Below, piece after piece: positions 32,719-41,957 of a stretch of 64,000 bases of DNA. A program made the position numbers and the translations under genes. Below the pieces are notes generated by a model that ran no database searches, was not told the DNA's origin, and was given only the letters and a program-made list of their open reading frames with translations. The DNA comes from JACKJP01 sp050249695 (GTDB lineage Bacteria; Pseudomonadota; Alphaproteobacteria; Rhizobiales; Tepidamorphaceae): contig JBFWQA010000003.1 of NCBI GenBank assembly GCA_050249695.1, positions 310,001 to 374,000 on the forward strand. The letters run 5' to 3'. Numbering within the stretch: the first letter of the stretch is position 1; each line of letters opens with the position of its first letter.

Positions 32719-34146
32719 CTACTCTTGCCATGCCTTGAAGGCTTCGTCGAAGGCGGCTTCACCGTCGGGCCCCTTGGCGATCGACAGGATGGCGCGGCGG
32801 CCGTTGTCGTAAACGACCGGGATGTCGATAAAGTCGCGCTGCTTGAGCTCGTTCAGATTGCGGCGCAGTTCCACTTCGGCGTTCGACAGGCCGATCCAGA
32901 AATAGCCGTTGGTCACCCGGACCGATTCGCCGGCCAGCGGGGCCCCCTGCGCCTGCGGCGTCGCCTTCATCAACAGACCCGGCACGTTGGAAATGCCGCC
33001 GCCGCTGAAGTCGGCGGGCACTGTGAACAGGAGCTCGATGACATGACTTGCCGGCAGCGTCTGGTCGCCGTTCTTGCGGATCGTCAGGGCGAGCACCAGC
33101 CGCTTCTCGGGAATGTCGATCTGCCCGTCGATCACGGTTTCGCCGCCATCCTGGCGGGCTGTCCACCGGACCTTGCCCTGATGGATCTGGGCGCGGCTCG
33201 GATCGTCGGGATTCTCTTCGATCAGCGCGGCCTGCGTGGCGGGCGGCCCCGCCGACTCCGCGCTCGGGGCCGGTTGCTGGGTCGGGGCGGGTTGCGCCGG
33301 CTGCTCGGCCTGTCGCACGGGGGTGTCGGAAAGGCGGTCCTCATTCTTGACAGGCACGGTCGAGGAGCCTTCCTCGCCGCCGGTCATCTGCGCCACCCAG
33401 CTCCCGAGGGTCTCTCTTTGGCTCCAGCCCAGATAGCCGACGCCGGCCAGCACGACGAGAATGACGAGCAGCCAGATCCAGCCCATCAGACCTCTGCCGC
33501 TCCTGGCGCGGGAGCCTTCCATATCCTCATCGGCGTCATGATGCCGGTCGCGGTCGCCGCCGGCCCGCACGAAGGGCGGCGGTGTGCCGGCCCGCGAGGC
33601 GGACAGGCGCGCATGCTCGCGATCCTCGACCTGCCTGACAATGGCCGCGATCTCGTCCGATTCGGAGGGCTCCTCGCTCTCGTCGAGCATGTTGCGCGCG
33701 CCGCGGCTGGCCGACGCTGCCGCATGGCCGAGCTGACCGGAATCGTCCACGGCCGACCGCAGCGTTTCCTGACCGCGCGCGGCCGCCTGGGACGCATCGC
33801 CGCCCGGCACCTGCGTTGCAGGCGGAGGCGATGGGGTCTGCGGTGCCGCGGCTGCGGCGGGCGGCGGCGAAGGCATCGAAGGCGAAGACGCGGGCGGTGT
33901 CGGCCGTGCCGGCGGCGTGGAGGGCGTAAAGGCCCTGCCCGTCTGTTCCGCCTCGACCTGTCGCACGGCCCTGTCGAGCAACGACTTCTGTTCGGAGAGC
34001 TGCAGTGCCGTCAACGGCGGATCGCGCGATTCAAGCTGGGCGATCAGTGCCTTGCGCGCCTTGTCGTAAAGTGCCTGACGCGCTTCCGGCGTCGTCGCGC
34101 CGACCGAGGCAATCGCGCGATTCAGGACTGCAACATAATCCGCCAT
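32719..34146 (-). CDS. Single-pass anchored protein of unknown function next to purA
   Basis: I do not recognise a functional family. The 475-residue product has an N-terminal helical segment (MADYVAVLNRAIASVGATTP, EARQALYDKARKALIAQL) of a kind I recall at the start of several Hyphomicrobiales membrane proteins, a long Pro/Ala/Ser-rich disordered part (residues 70-190), a TM helix at about 225-245 (MGWIWLLVILVVLAGVGYLGW), a second disordered stretch and a folded C-terminal domain (about 330-470, VRWTARQDGGETVIDGQIDI onward, with VTNGYFWIGLS). Cytoplasmic N-terminus and periplasmic C-terminal domain are inferred. It lies downstream of purA, 75 bases apart. Confidence 0.82.
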   Translation of the reverse strand: MADYVAVLNRAIASVGATTPEARQALYDKARKALIAQLESRDPPLTALQLSEQKSLLDRAVRQVEAEQTGRAFTPSTPPARPTPPASSPSMPSPPPAAAAAPQTPSPPPATQVPGGDASQAAARGQETLRSAVDDSGQLGHAAASASRGARNMLDESEEPSESDEIAAIVRQVEDREHARLSASRAGTPPPFVRAGGDRDRHHDADEDMEGSRARSGRGLMGWIWLLVILVVLAGVGYLGWSQRETLGSWVAQMTGGEEGSSTVPVKNEDRLSDTPVRQAEQPAQPAPTQQPAPSAESAGPPATQAALIEENPDDPSRAQIHQGKVRWTARQDGGETVIDGQIDIPEKRLVLALTIRKNGDQTLPASHVIELLFTVPADFSGGGISNVPGLLMKATPQAQGAPLAGESVRVTNGYFWIGLSNAEVELRRNLNELKQRDFIDIPVVYDNGRRAILSIAKGPDGEAAFDEAFKAWQE

Positions 34147-34221
34147 GGAATTCCGGTTCTTTTCTCTTCTCAGTTGCCGCGGCGTCGGGTTGCGGCCGGC
34201 GACATCATATTGGCCGTGACC

Positions 34222-35514
34222 CTAATCCTCGAAAGGATCATGCACAAGAATTGTATCGTCGCGCTCGGGGCTGGTCGACAGCAGAGCAACCGGCGCGCCG
34301 ATCAACTCCTCCAGACGACGGACATATTTGACTGCCTGGGCCGGCAAATCCGCCCAGCTCCGGGCGCCTTGCGTGGTGCCCTGCCATCCTTCGAGCGTCT
34401 CGTAGACCGGCTTGACCCGTGCCTGCGCGCCCTGCGATGCCGGCAACCGGTCGAGCGCCTTTCCGTCGAGTTCATAGCCGACGCAGACGCTGAGTTCATC
34501 GAACCCGTCGAGGACATCAAGCTTGGTCAACGCGATGGCGGTGATCCCGCCGGTCCGGATCGCCTGGCGCACCATCACGGCATCGAACCAGCCGCAGCGC
34601 CGCTTGCGCCCTGTGACGGTTCCGAATTCATGGCCCCGCTGACCGAGCCTTTCGCCGATCTCGTTTTCCTGCTCGGTTGGAAACGGACCGGACCCGACGC
34701 GTGTCGTATAGGCCTTGGTGATGCCGAGCACATATCCAAGCGTGCCGGGACCGACGCCCGATCCCGTGGCCGCCTGCCCGGCGATCGTATTGGAACTGGT
34801 GACGAACGGATAGGTTCCGTGGTCGATATCGAGCATCGCGCCCTGCGCACCCTCGAACAGGATGCGCTTGCCCTCGCGGCGGCACTGGTCGAGCAGCGAC
34901 CAGACCGTGTCCATATAGGGCAGGATCGACGGGGCGATCTCGCTGAGCTGTTCGAAGAGTTCCTCCGCGCTCACTTCGGGCTGTCCCAGACCGCGGCGCA
35001 ACGCGTTGTGGTGCGTGAGGATGCGCTCGACCTTGCCCTTGAGCGTCGACAGGTTCTGAAGGTCCATCACCCGGATGGCGCGACGTCCGACCTTGTCTTC
35101 ATAGGCCGGGCCGATGCCGCGCTTCGTCGTGCCGATCTTGCCGGCGCCGGCGGCTTCCTCGCGAATGGCGTCGAGTTCGCGGTGCAGCGGCAGGATCAAC
35201 GTTGCGTTCTCGGCGATCCGCAAATTTCCCTGGGTAATCGCCACACCCTGTTCGCCGAGCCGCGCGATCTCGTCGCGCAGCGCCCAAGGGTCGATCACGA
35301 CGCCGTTGCCGATGACGCCGAGCTTGCCCTCGCGTACAACGCCGGACGGCAGAAGGCTGAGCTTGTAGGTCTTGTTGCCGACGACCAGCGTATGGCCGGC
35401 ATTGTGCCCGCCCTGGAAGCGCACGACGACATCGGCGCGCTCCGACAGCCAGTCGACGATCTTGCCCTTGCCTTCATCGCCCCACTGCGATCCGACCACG
35501 ACGACATTCGACAT
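34222..35514 (-). CDS. purA: Adenylosuccinate synthetase PurA
   Basis: PurA catalyses the GTP-dependent condensation of IMP and aspartate to adenylosuccinate in AMP synthesis. I chose ATG 35514 (MSNVVVVGSQWGDEGKGKIV, 430 residues), the usual family start; the longer frame to 35571 is not homologous. GWGDEGKGK-type P loop (QWGDEGKGKIVD), GHNAGHTLVV, the IMP-site GIGPAYEDKVGRRAIR and the GTP-binding ITALTKLD-like IALTKLDVLDGF are all present. Confidence 0.97.
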   Translation of the reverse strand: MSNVVVVGSQWGDEGKGKIVDWLSERADVVVRFQGGHNAGHTLVVGNKTYKLSLLPSGVVREGKLGVIGNGVVIDPWALRDEIARLGEQGVAITQGNLRIAENATLILPLHRELDAIREEAAGAGKIGTTKRGIGPAYEDKVGRRAIRVMDLQNLSTLKGKVERILTHHNALRRGLGQPEVSAEELFEQLSEIAPSILPYMDTVWSLLDQCRREGKRILFEGAQGAMLDIDHGTYPFVTSSNTIAGQAATGSGVGPGTLGYVLGITKAYTTRVGSGPFPTEQENEIGERLGQRGHEFGTVTGRKRRCGWFDAVMVRQAIRTGGITAIALTKLDVLDGFDELSVCVGYELDGKALDRLPASQGAQARVKPVYETLEGWQGTTQGARSWADLPAQAVKYVRRLEELIGAPVALLSTSPERDDTILVHDPFED

Positions 35515-35654
35515 GAAATATTCCCTGAAAAGTCCCTCGCCCCCGGCGCCCATCGCCGGCCGGCGGCGCACTTATAGCGATGTTTGGTCTTGACCGCACC
35601 CCCGCGATACGACCACTAACGCATACATTATCCAATGGCAGGGCACCGCTTCGC

Positions 35655-36563
35655 ATGGACAAGCCGACCGACCGCCGCTGGTGGCACAGCGCCTATCTGC
35701 TGCTGACGATCACGACGCTCGGATGGGGCGGCAACGCCATCGCCGGCCGCCTTGCCGCGGGTACCGTTCCGCCCATGACGCTGACGGCCGTCCGCTGGGT
35801 CCTGACCGCGATCATCTTCTATATGATTTCGCGGCCGATGCTGCCGGCGGCAATGCCCGTCCTTCGCGCGCGCTGGCGTTACCTTTTCATCCTTGGCGCG
35901 GCCGGATTTGCCGGTTTCAACATGGTGCTTTACCTAGCACTGAACTTCACCACCGCCATCAATGCCACGATCCTCCAGTCCGGCATGCCGATGATGATCA
36001 TGCTCGGCATGGTGATCGTCTTCGGCGAACGCGCGCATCCCCTGCAGATCGTCGGCGCGATCATCGCCATACTCGGGGTGCTCTACGTCGCCAGCGGCGG
36101 CGATCCGCACCGGCTCGTGACGCTCGATCTGAATGTCGGTGACGCGATCATGCTGATCGCGCTGCTTCTCTATGCCGGCTATTCGGTGGGACTGAAGACA
36201 AAGCCGAGCCTTCCATGGCAGGTCCAGATGTTCGCGCTGACGCTCGGCGCGGCGATCGCCAGCATCCCGCCCTTTATGGTGGAATTCGCGCTCGGCTATC
36301 GAATCGACATGGGCTGGCCGGCCCTTGCGATCATGGCCTACACGGTGCTGATTCCCTCAGTCGTATCGCAGACCTTCTTCGTGCGCGCGGTCGAACTGAT
36401 CGGCGCGGGGCGCGCCGGCCTGTTCATCAATCTCGTGCCGGTCTTCGGCGCGGGCCTTGCCGTGCTGATCCTGGGCGAGCGCTTTCATCTCTTCCACGGG
36501 ATCGGGTTGGCCCTCGTCATCACCGGCATCGCGCTTTCCGAATTCGTCGCGAGAAGGGCCTGA
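35655..36563 (+). CDS. EamA/DMT family transporter
   Basis: A ten-TM drug/metabolite transporter with two EamA repeats (302 residues). I chose ATG 35655 (MDKPTDRRWWHSAYLLLTIT). The first repeat spans about residues 14-150 (GWGGNAIAGRLAAGTVPPMTL; INATILQSGMPMMIMLG), the second about 160-295 (VELIGAGRAGLFINLVPVFG). Substrate unknown. It runs in the same direction as the ornithine decarboxylase gene but is separated from it by a 407-base structured leader. Confidence 0.88.
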   Translation: MDKPTDRRWWHSAYLLLTITTLGWGGNAIAGRLAAGTVPPMTLTAVRWVLTAIIFYMISRPMLPAAMPVLRARWRYLFILGAAGFAGFNMVLYLALNFTTAINATILQSGMPMMIMLGMVIVFGERAHPLQIVGAIIAILGVLYVASGGDPHRLVTLDLNVGDAIMLIALLLYAGYSVGLKTKPSLPWQVQMFALTLGAAIASIPPFMVEFALGYRIDMGWPALAIMAYTVLIPSVVSQTFFVRAVELIGAGRAGLFINLVPVFGAGLAVLILGERFHLFHGIGLALVITGIALSEFVARRA

Positions 36564-36596
36564 AAATTTTTTGGGCGCCCGCCCAAAAATTAATTG

Positions 36597-36960
36597 AACC
36601 GCAAGGCAAACTACCCTATCTAGATCGGGCCCAAAGTCGCACGTGCCTGTGGGTGTCCCCCGCCGAATCATTTTTTGCGGGAAAGGCATATCGGGATCCT
36701 CCCGACCGGACATCTTGAAGCAACGACGGTGCGGGCTTTTTTGGTCTCTGCCGGCCCTCCAAAGGCCGGGGACACTAGAGAGGCTTGACCTTCTTTGCCG
36801 GAAGTGCGGCGGGGATCATTCCCTTCCAATCCATGGCGAACTCACCGGCTCCCCTGAGGGAGCTGTATGTCTGGTTTCCGGCGAAACCGGCGTCCGCGTC
36901 TCCACAGCGCGGTGCCGGAGGCAAAGGGAAACAGGCGGCTGGCTTTCAACTGTTGAAAAG
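36597..36960 (+). ncRNA. Structured leader of the ornithine decarboxylase gene (speF-motif candidate)
   Basis: The 407-base gap before the decarboxylase gene contains no convincing gene but many hairpins: 36659-36663 with 36677-36681 (CCCGC/GCGGG, T6 in the loop), 36691-36696 with 36700-36705 (TCGGGA/TCCCGA), 36751-36756 with 36764-36769 (CCGGCC/GGCCGG), 36848-36853 with 36858-36863 (GCTCCC/GGGAGC) and 36873-36878 with 36883-36888 (GGTTTC/GAAACC). A conserved speF RNA motif is known upstream of ornithine decarboxylase genes in alphaproteobacteria, so this is probably that element. Boundaries are approximate. A separate AT-extended hairpin lies at 36568-36589. Confidence 0.6.
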
Positions 36961-36970
36961 GGCCCGCGCC

Positions 36971-38104
36971 ATGATGACAGACCGTATTCGCTCCTTTCTG
37001 GACACCCGACGTCCGGAAGGTCCGTGCCTCATCGTCGACCTCGACGTCGTCCGCGACAACTACATGACGTTCCGCAACGCCATGCCGGACACGCGCATCT
37101 TCTACGCCGTCAAGGCCAACCCGGCGCCGGAGATCCTGGCGCTGCTGGCCTCGCTCGGCTCGTGCTTCGACACCGCCTCGGTCCAGGAGATCGAGATGGC
37201 GCTGAACGCCGGCGCATCGGCGGACCGCATCTCCTTCGGCAATACCATCAAGAAGGAGCGCGACATCGAGAAGGCGCATGCCTATGGCATCGATCTCTTC
37301 GCCGTCGATTCGGTGGAGGAAGTGCAGAAGGTGGCTCGCGCCGCCCCCGGCGCGCGCGTGTTCTGCCGCATCCTGACCGATGGCGAGGGTGCCGAATGGC
37401 CGTTGTCGCGCAAGTTCGGCTGCGTCCCCGCGATGGCCGTCGACGTCCTGCTGCATGCCCGCGATCTCGGCCTGAAGCCCTATGGCATCTCTTTCCATGT
37501 CGGTTCGCAGCAGACCCGTATGGGTGCGTGGCGCACCGCGCTGAACGAGGCGGCGGATATTTTCCGCACCCTCGCAGAGCGGGGCATCCAGCTCTCCATG
37601 GTCAATCTCGGCGGCGGTTTTCCGACCCGCTACGTCAAGGACGTGCCGGCGGTCGAAGCCTATGCCGGCACGATCCGTACCGCGCTGCTGGAGGCCTTTG
37701 GCAACCGTCTGCCGGAAACCATCATCGAGCCGGGCCGCGGCATGGTCGGCAATGCCGGCGTCGTGAAGGCCGAGGTCGTCCTCATCTCCCGCAAGTCGGA
37801 AGATGACGACAAGCGCTGGGTCTTTCTCGACATCGGCAAGTTCGGCGGTCTGGCCGAAACGATGGACGAGTCCATCCGCTACCCGATCCGCACGGCGCGC
37901 GACGGCGATGCGATGGAGGATTGCGTCATCGCCGGCCCGACCTGCGATTCCGCCGACGTCCTCTATGAGAAGACGCCCTATCCGCTGCCGCTGTCACTGA
38001 CGGTGGGAGACGAGATCTTCATCGAATCCTGCGGCGCCTATACGACGACCTACGCGTCGGTGGCGTTCAACGGCTTCCCTCCTCTGGCCTCTTACGTGAT
38101 CTGA
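36971..38104 (+). CDS. PLP-dependent ornithine (lysine/ornithine) decarboxylase, alanine-racemase fold
   Basis: Decarboxylates ornithine to putrescine (some relatives also accept lysine). The 377-residue product has the fold-III signatures: PLP lysine in FYAVKANPAPEIL, SFDTASVQEIEMAL-like CFDTASVQEIEMAL, HVGSQQTRMGAW, the Gly-rich NLGGGFPTRY, EPGRGMVGNAG and the active-site Cys block GPTCDSADVLYE. I chose ATG 36971; ATG 36974 follows directly. The frame is open back to 36785, including ATG 36833, but that stretch overlaps leader hairpins and does not resemble the family. It starts the putrescine to homospermidine block. Confidence 0.9.
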   Translation: MMTDRIRSFLDTRRPEGPCLIVDLDVVRDNYMTFRNAMPDTRIFYAVKANPAPEILALLASLGSCFDTASVQEIEMALNAGASADRISFGNTIKKERDIEKAHAYGIDLFAVDSVEEVQKVARAAPGARVFCRILTDGEGAEWPLSRKFGCVPAMAVDVLLHARDLGLKPYGISFHVGSQQTRMGAWRTALNEAADIFRTLAERGIQLSMVNLGGGFPTRYVKDVPAVEAYAGTIRTALLEAFGNRLPETIIEPGRGMVGNAGVVKAEVVLISRKSEDDDKRWVFLDIGKFGGLAETMDESIRYPIRTARDGDAMEDCVIAGPTCDSADVLYEKTPYPLPLSLTVGDEIFIESCGAYTTTYASVAFNGFPPLASYVI

Positions 38105-38118
38105 CGGAGGACCGGACA

Positions 38119-38664
38119 ATGACGACGATGACGAAAGTCACCATCCGCCAGGAGGAACTGGCCGACTGGAACGCGATCGAGACGATTCTCGATACCGCAT
38201 TCGGCGAGGAACGCTACCGCAAGACGGCGCAGCGCCTGCGCGAAGGCCGCCTGCCGGCCGAGGGTCTGTCCCTCGTCGCGGTCGACGGCGACCAGGTCGT
38301 GGGAACGATCCGCATGTGGCATGTGACGGCCGGCAATGTGCCCGCGCTGCTGCTTGGCCCCGTCGCGGTCGATTGCGCCCGACAGGGCGAAGGCATCGGC
38401 GCGCAGCTGATCCGCCAGGCGCTGGCCCGCGCGCTCGGCCGCGCCTACCGCGCGGTGATCCTGGTCGGCGATGCGCCCTATTACGGGCGCTTCGGCTTCA
38501 ACCGCGAGCACACGCGCAACCTGACGCTGCCCGGCCCGGTCGATCCGGCCCGCTTCCTCGGGCTCGAATTGACCCAGGGCAGCCTGAAACTGGCGCGCGG
38601 CATGGTACGTGGCATCGGCGATTTCGCGCTGCCGGCACCCGCCGCGGCCTCCATCGCCGCCTGA
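38119..38664 (+). CDS. GNAT family N-acetyltransferase in the polyamine block
   Basis: The 181-residue product is a COG3153-type GNAT: LGPVAVDCARQGEGIGAQLIRQAL is the acetyl-CoA loop and RAVILVGDAPYYGRFGFNREH the late conserved part. It starts 14 bases after the decarboxylase stop and precedes homospermidine synthase, separated from it by a terminator. The context raises the possibility that it acetylates a polyamine or a related amine, but that is inference; many relatives have no assigned substrate. Confidence 0.87.
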   Translation: MTTMTKVTIRQEELADWNAIETILDTAFGEERYRKTAQRLREGRLPAEGLSLVAVDGDQVVGTIRMWHVTAGNVPALLLGPVAVDCARQGEGIGAQLIRQALARALGRAYRAVILVGDAPYYGRFGFNREHTRNLTLPGPVDPARFLGLELTQGSLKLARGMVRGIGDFALPAPAAASIAA

Positions 38665-38681
38665 CGCGAATCTGAAAAGCG

Positions 38682-38713
38682 AAGCCGCCGGCGATCAATC
38701 GCCGGCGGCTTTT
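38682..38713 (+). terminator. Rho-independent terminator after the GNAT gene
   Basis: GCCGCCGGCGAT (38684-38695) pairs with ATCGCCGGCGGC (38698-38709) and is followed by TTTT. It ends the decarboxylase-GNAT transcript before homospermidine synthase. Confidence 0.9.
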
Positions 38714-38780
38714 GTGTTACATCTTTCAGCCATCACCCTTTCAGGCAGGACCTCCCCAAAGAACAGAAGGAAAGCCCGGC

Positions 38781-40217
38781 ATGACGTCCTGGACCAAGCA
38801 CGCCACCATAACCGGCCCCATCGTCATGATCGGCTTCGGCTCCATCGGTCGCGGCACGCTGCCGCTGATCGAACGGCACTTCGAATACGATCCCTCGCGA
38901 TTCGTCGTCATCGATCCTGACAACCATGACGCCGCGATCCTGAAAAAGCACAATGTCCGCTACGTCCAGGAAGCTGTCACCAAGAAGAATTACAAGAAGC
39001 TGCTCACCCCGCTGCTGACGGCAGGCGAAGGCCAGGGCTTCTGCGTCAACCTGTCCGTCGATACCAGTTCGCTCGACATCATGAAGCTCTGCCGCAAGCT
39101 CGGCGTGCTCTATATCGATACCGTCGTCGAGCCGTGGCTCGGCTTCTATTTCGACGACAGGATGGGCAACGCCGACCGCACCAACTATGCGTTGCGCGAG
39201 ACCGTGCGCGAGGAAAAGCGCAGGAGCCCCGGCGGCACGACCGCCGTCTCCTGCTGCGGCGCCAATCCGGGCATGGTGTCCTGGTTCGTCAAGAAGGCGC
39301 TGGTCGATATCGCGACCGATACCGGCGTGAAGTTCAAGGAACCTGGCCCCGATGACCGCGAGGGCTGGGGCAAGCTGATGAAGCGGCTCGGCGTGAAGGG
39401 CGTTCATATCGCCGAACGCGACACCCAGCGCACCAAGGCACCCAAGCCCGCGAACACGTTCTGGAATACCTGGTCCGTGGAGGGTTTCCTGTCGGAGGGC
39501 ATGCAGCCGGCCGAGCTCGGCTGGGGCACGCATGAAAAATGGATGCCCAAGAATGCCCACAAGCAGAAGAAGGGCCACAAATCGGCGATCTATCTGGATC
39601 AGCCTGGCGCCAACACGCGCGTGCGCACCTGGTGCCCGACGCCCGGCGCGCAGTACGGCTTTCTCGTCACGCACAATGAATCGGTCTCGATCGCCGACTA
39701 CTTCACCCAGCGCAAGGACGGCAAGGTGATCTACCGTCCGACCGTCCACTATGCCTATCACCCCTGCAACGACGCCGTGCTTTCGCTGCATGAACTGTTC
39801 GGCGCGGCCGGCAGGATTCAGGACACCCATCACGTCCTCGACGAGAACGAGCTGGTCGACGGGATCGACGAGCTCGGCGTCCTTGTCTACGGCCACCGGA
39901 AGAACGCCTACTGGTACGGATCGCAGCTCTCGCTGGAGGAGACGCGCAAGCTCGCACCCTACCAGAACGCGACCGGCCTGCAGGTGACTTCCGCCGTGCT
40001 CGCCGGCATGGTCTGGGCGTTGGAGAACCCGGAAGCGGGCATCGTCGAGGCGGACGAGATGGACTACCGGCGCTGCCTTGAAGTGCAAATGCCCTACCTC
40101 GGGCCGGTGAAGGGCTATTATACCGACTGGACGCCGCTGAAGGACCGCCCGGGGCTTTTCCCGGAAGATCTCGATACGAAGGATCCCTGGCAGTTCCGCA
40201 ACGTGCTGGTACGCTGA
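38781..40217 (+). CDS. hss: Homospermidine synthase
   Basis: NAD-dependent enzyme making homospermidine from putrescine (or putrescine and spermidine), the main long polyamine of many Hyphomicrobiales. The 478-residue product starts MTSWTKHATITGPIVMIGFG at ATG 38781 with the NAD fold GFGSIGRGTLPLIERHF, then VVIDPDNHDAA, DTVVEPWLGFYFD, CCGANPGMVSWFVKKAL and the HYAYHPCNDAVLSLHEL block, all typical of this family. It follows the decarboxylase that supplies putrescine but has its own transcript start after a terminator. Confidence 0.95.
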   Translation: MTSWTKHATITGPIVMIGFGSIGRGTLPLIERHFEYDPSRFVVIDPDNHDAAILKKHNVRYVQEAVTKKNYKKLLTPLLTAGEGQGFCVNLSVDTSSLDIMKLCRKLGVLYIDTVVEPWLGFYFDDRMGNADRTNYALRETVREEKRRSPGGTTAVSCCGANPGMVSWFVKKALVDIATDTGVKFKEPGPDDREGWGKLMKRLGVKGVHIAERDTQRTKAPKPANTFWNTWSVEGFLSEGMQPAELGWGTHEKWMPKNAHKQKKGHKSAIYLDQPGANTRVRTWCPTPGAQYGFLVTHNESVSIADYFTQRKDGKVIYRPTVHYAYHPCNDAVLSLHELFGAAGRIQDTHHVLDENELVDGIDELGVLVYGHRKNAYWYGSQLSLEETRKLAPYQNATGLQVTSAVLAGMVWALENPEAGIVEADEMDYRRCLEVQMPYLGPVKGYYTDWTPLKDRPGLFPEDLDTKDPWQFRNVLVR

Positions 40218-40239
40218 GCGGCGCCGACACGCTCGAATC

Positions 40240-40284
40240 GACAGGCCCGGCGCCCGACAGGGCCAGCGCCGGGCCTGTCCTTTT
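40240..40284 (+). terminator. Rho-independent terminator after homospermidine synthase
   Basis: GACAGGCCCGGCGC (40240-40253) pairs with GCGCCGGGCCTGTC (40266-40279) across a 12-base loop, followed by CTTTT. It sits 4 bases before the convergent serA stop and may serve both genes. Confidence 0.92.
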
Positions 40285-40287
40285 ACG

Positions 40288-41883
40288 CTAGAACGCCAGT
40301 GCTTTCGCCTGTGTTACCATCGGCAGCGCGCGCACCTTTGCAGCGAGATCCTCGGAAATCGCCTCGTCGACCTCGATCAGGCAGATCGCATTGCCGCCCT
40401 GCTTGTCGCGGCCGAGATTGAACGTCGCGATATTGACGCCGGCATTGCCGAGGAGCGAACCGATGGCGCCGATGAAACCCGGCTTGTCCTCATTGGTGAT
40501 GTAGAGCATGTGCGGGCCGAGTTCGGCTTCCATGTTGATGCCCTTGATCTGGATGAGACGCGGCTTGCCGTCGGCGAAGACCGTGCCGGCGACCGACCGT
40601 TCCTGCCGTTCTGTCTTCACCGTCAGCCGGATATAATTCTCGTAGGCGCCGCGCTGTTCGCGCTTCACCTCCTCGATCGCCATGCCCCGCTCGCGCGCCA
40701 TGACCGGCGCCGAGACCAGATTGACGTCCTGCAGCATCGGCTGCAGCACCCCCTTCACGATCCCCGCCGTCAGCGCCTTGGTGTTCATGTCCGCAACCGG
40801 ACCCTCATACTCGATCCGGATGCCGGAGATCGCCGTCTCTGTCAGCTGGCCGGCGAAGGAGCCGAGTATTTCCGCCAGATTGAAGAAGGGCTTCAGCTTG
40901 GGTGCTTCCTCCGCCGAAATCGACGGCATGTTGAGCGCGTTGGTGACCGCGCCGTTGATGAGATAGTCGGCCATCTGCTCGGCAACCTGCAGCGCGACAT
41001 TCTCCTGCGCTTCGCTCGTCGCCGCGCCCAGATGCGGCGTGCAGACGAGATTGGGCGCACCGAAGAGCACGTTTTCCTTTGCCGGCTCCTCGGTGAAAAC
41101 GTCGACGCCCGCCCCCGCGACATGGCCGCTCTCCAGCGCCGCCCGCAACGCCGCCTCGTCGACCAGACCGCCGCGCGCGCAGTTGATGATGATGACGCCC
41201 TTGCGGCACTTGGCGATCGATTCGGCCGAGAGCACGTTTCGCGTCTTGTCGGTCAGGGGCGTGTGCAGCGAAATGACGTCGGCGCGCGCGAAGATCTGGT
41301 CGAGATCGACCTTCTCCACGCCGATCTCCATCGCGCGTTCGGCGGACAGGAACGGATCGAAGGCGATGACCTTCATGCGGAGGCCCTGCGCCCGGTCCGC
41401 GACGATGGATCCGATATTGCCGCAGCCGATGATGCCGAGCGTCTTGGCCGTCAGCTCGGTCCCCATGAAGCGGTTCTTCTCCCACTTGCCGGCTTGGGTG
41501 GACGCGTCGGCGGCGGGGATCTGCCGCGCCGCGGCGAACATCAGCGCGATCGCATGCTCGGCGGTGGTGATCGAATTGCCGAATGGCGTGTTCATCACCA
41601 CGATGCCCTTCTGGGTGGCGGCGGGAATGTCGACATTGTCGACGCCGATGCCGGCCCGGCCGATGACCTTCAGCTTGCCCGCCGCGGCGATGACCTTTTC
41701 GGTCACCTTGGTCGCGGAGCGGATCGCCAGCCCGTCATAGTCGGGGATCGCGGCCAGCAGCGCGTCCTTGTCCTTGCCGAGATCGGGCTTGTAGTCGACC
41801 TCGACGCCATAGCGTTTGAAGATATCCACGGCAGCTTCGCTGAGCTGGTCGGAAACGAGTACACGGGGTGCCATGCTGGTCAT
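40288..41883 (-). CDS. serA: D-3-phosphoglycerate dehydrogenase SerA
   Basis: First enzyme of serine synthesis, oxidising 3-phosphoglycerate. The 531-residue product is the long form: catalytic and NAD domains (GRAGIGVDNVDIPAA, LGIIGCGNIGSIVADRA, TRNVLSAESIAKCRKGVIIINCARGGLVDEAAL, CTPHLGAATSEAQENVA), an intervening allosteric domain and a C-terminal ACT domain (MLYITNEDKPGFIGAIGSLL, VNIATFNLGRDKQGG). It is downstream of serC, 74 bases apart, in a serC-serA operon. Confidence 0.97.
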   Translation of the reverse strand: MTSMAPRVLVSDQLSEAAVDIFKRYGVEVDYKPDLGKDKDALLAAIPDYDGLAIRSATKVTEKVIAAAGKLKVIGRAGIGVDNVDIPAATQKGIVVMNTPFGNSITTAEHAIALMFAAARQIPAADASTQAGKWEKNRFMGTELTAKTLGIIGCGNIGSIVADRAQGLRMKVIAFDPFLSAERAMEIGVEKVDLDQIFARADVISLHTPLTDKTRNVLSAESIAKCRKGVIIINCARGGLVDEAALRAALESGHVAGAGVDVFTEEPAKENVLFGAPNLVCTPHLGAATSEAQENVALQVAEQMADYLINGAVTNALNMPSISAEEAPKLKPFFNLAEILGSFAGQLTETAISGIRIEYEGPVADMNTKALTAGIVKGVLQPMLQDVNLVSAPVMARERGMAIEEVKREQRGAYENYIRLTVKTERQERSVAGTVFADGKPRLIQIKGINMEAELGPHMLYITNEDKPGFIGAIGSLLGNAGVNIATFNLGRDKQGGNAICLIEVDEAISEDLAAKVRALPMVTQAKALAF

Positions 41884-41957
41884 CCTTTCGAAAACCAGGC
41901 GCCGGTCGGTGCGGCGCGCTCATTTGAGGGAAGAGGTGTCCGTCGCCGGCGCGAAGA

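Noticed and set aside
36568..36589. TTTTTGGGC/GCCCAAAAA hairpin as terminator of the EamA gene
   Set aside because: On neither strand does a U tract follow the GC stem; the A/T arms pair with each other. It may be part of the leader instead.
36785..36970. N-terminal extension of ornithine decarboxylase (ATG 36833)
   Set aside because: The frame is open but overlaps hairpins, lacks family similarity, and the usual start MTDRIRS-type region is at 36971.
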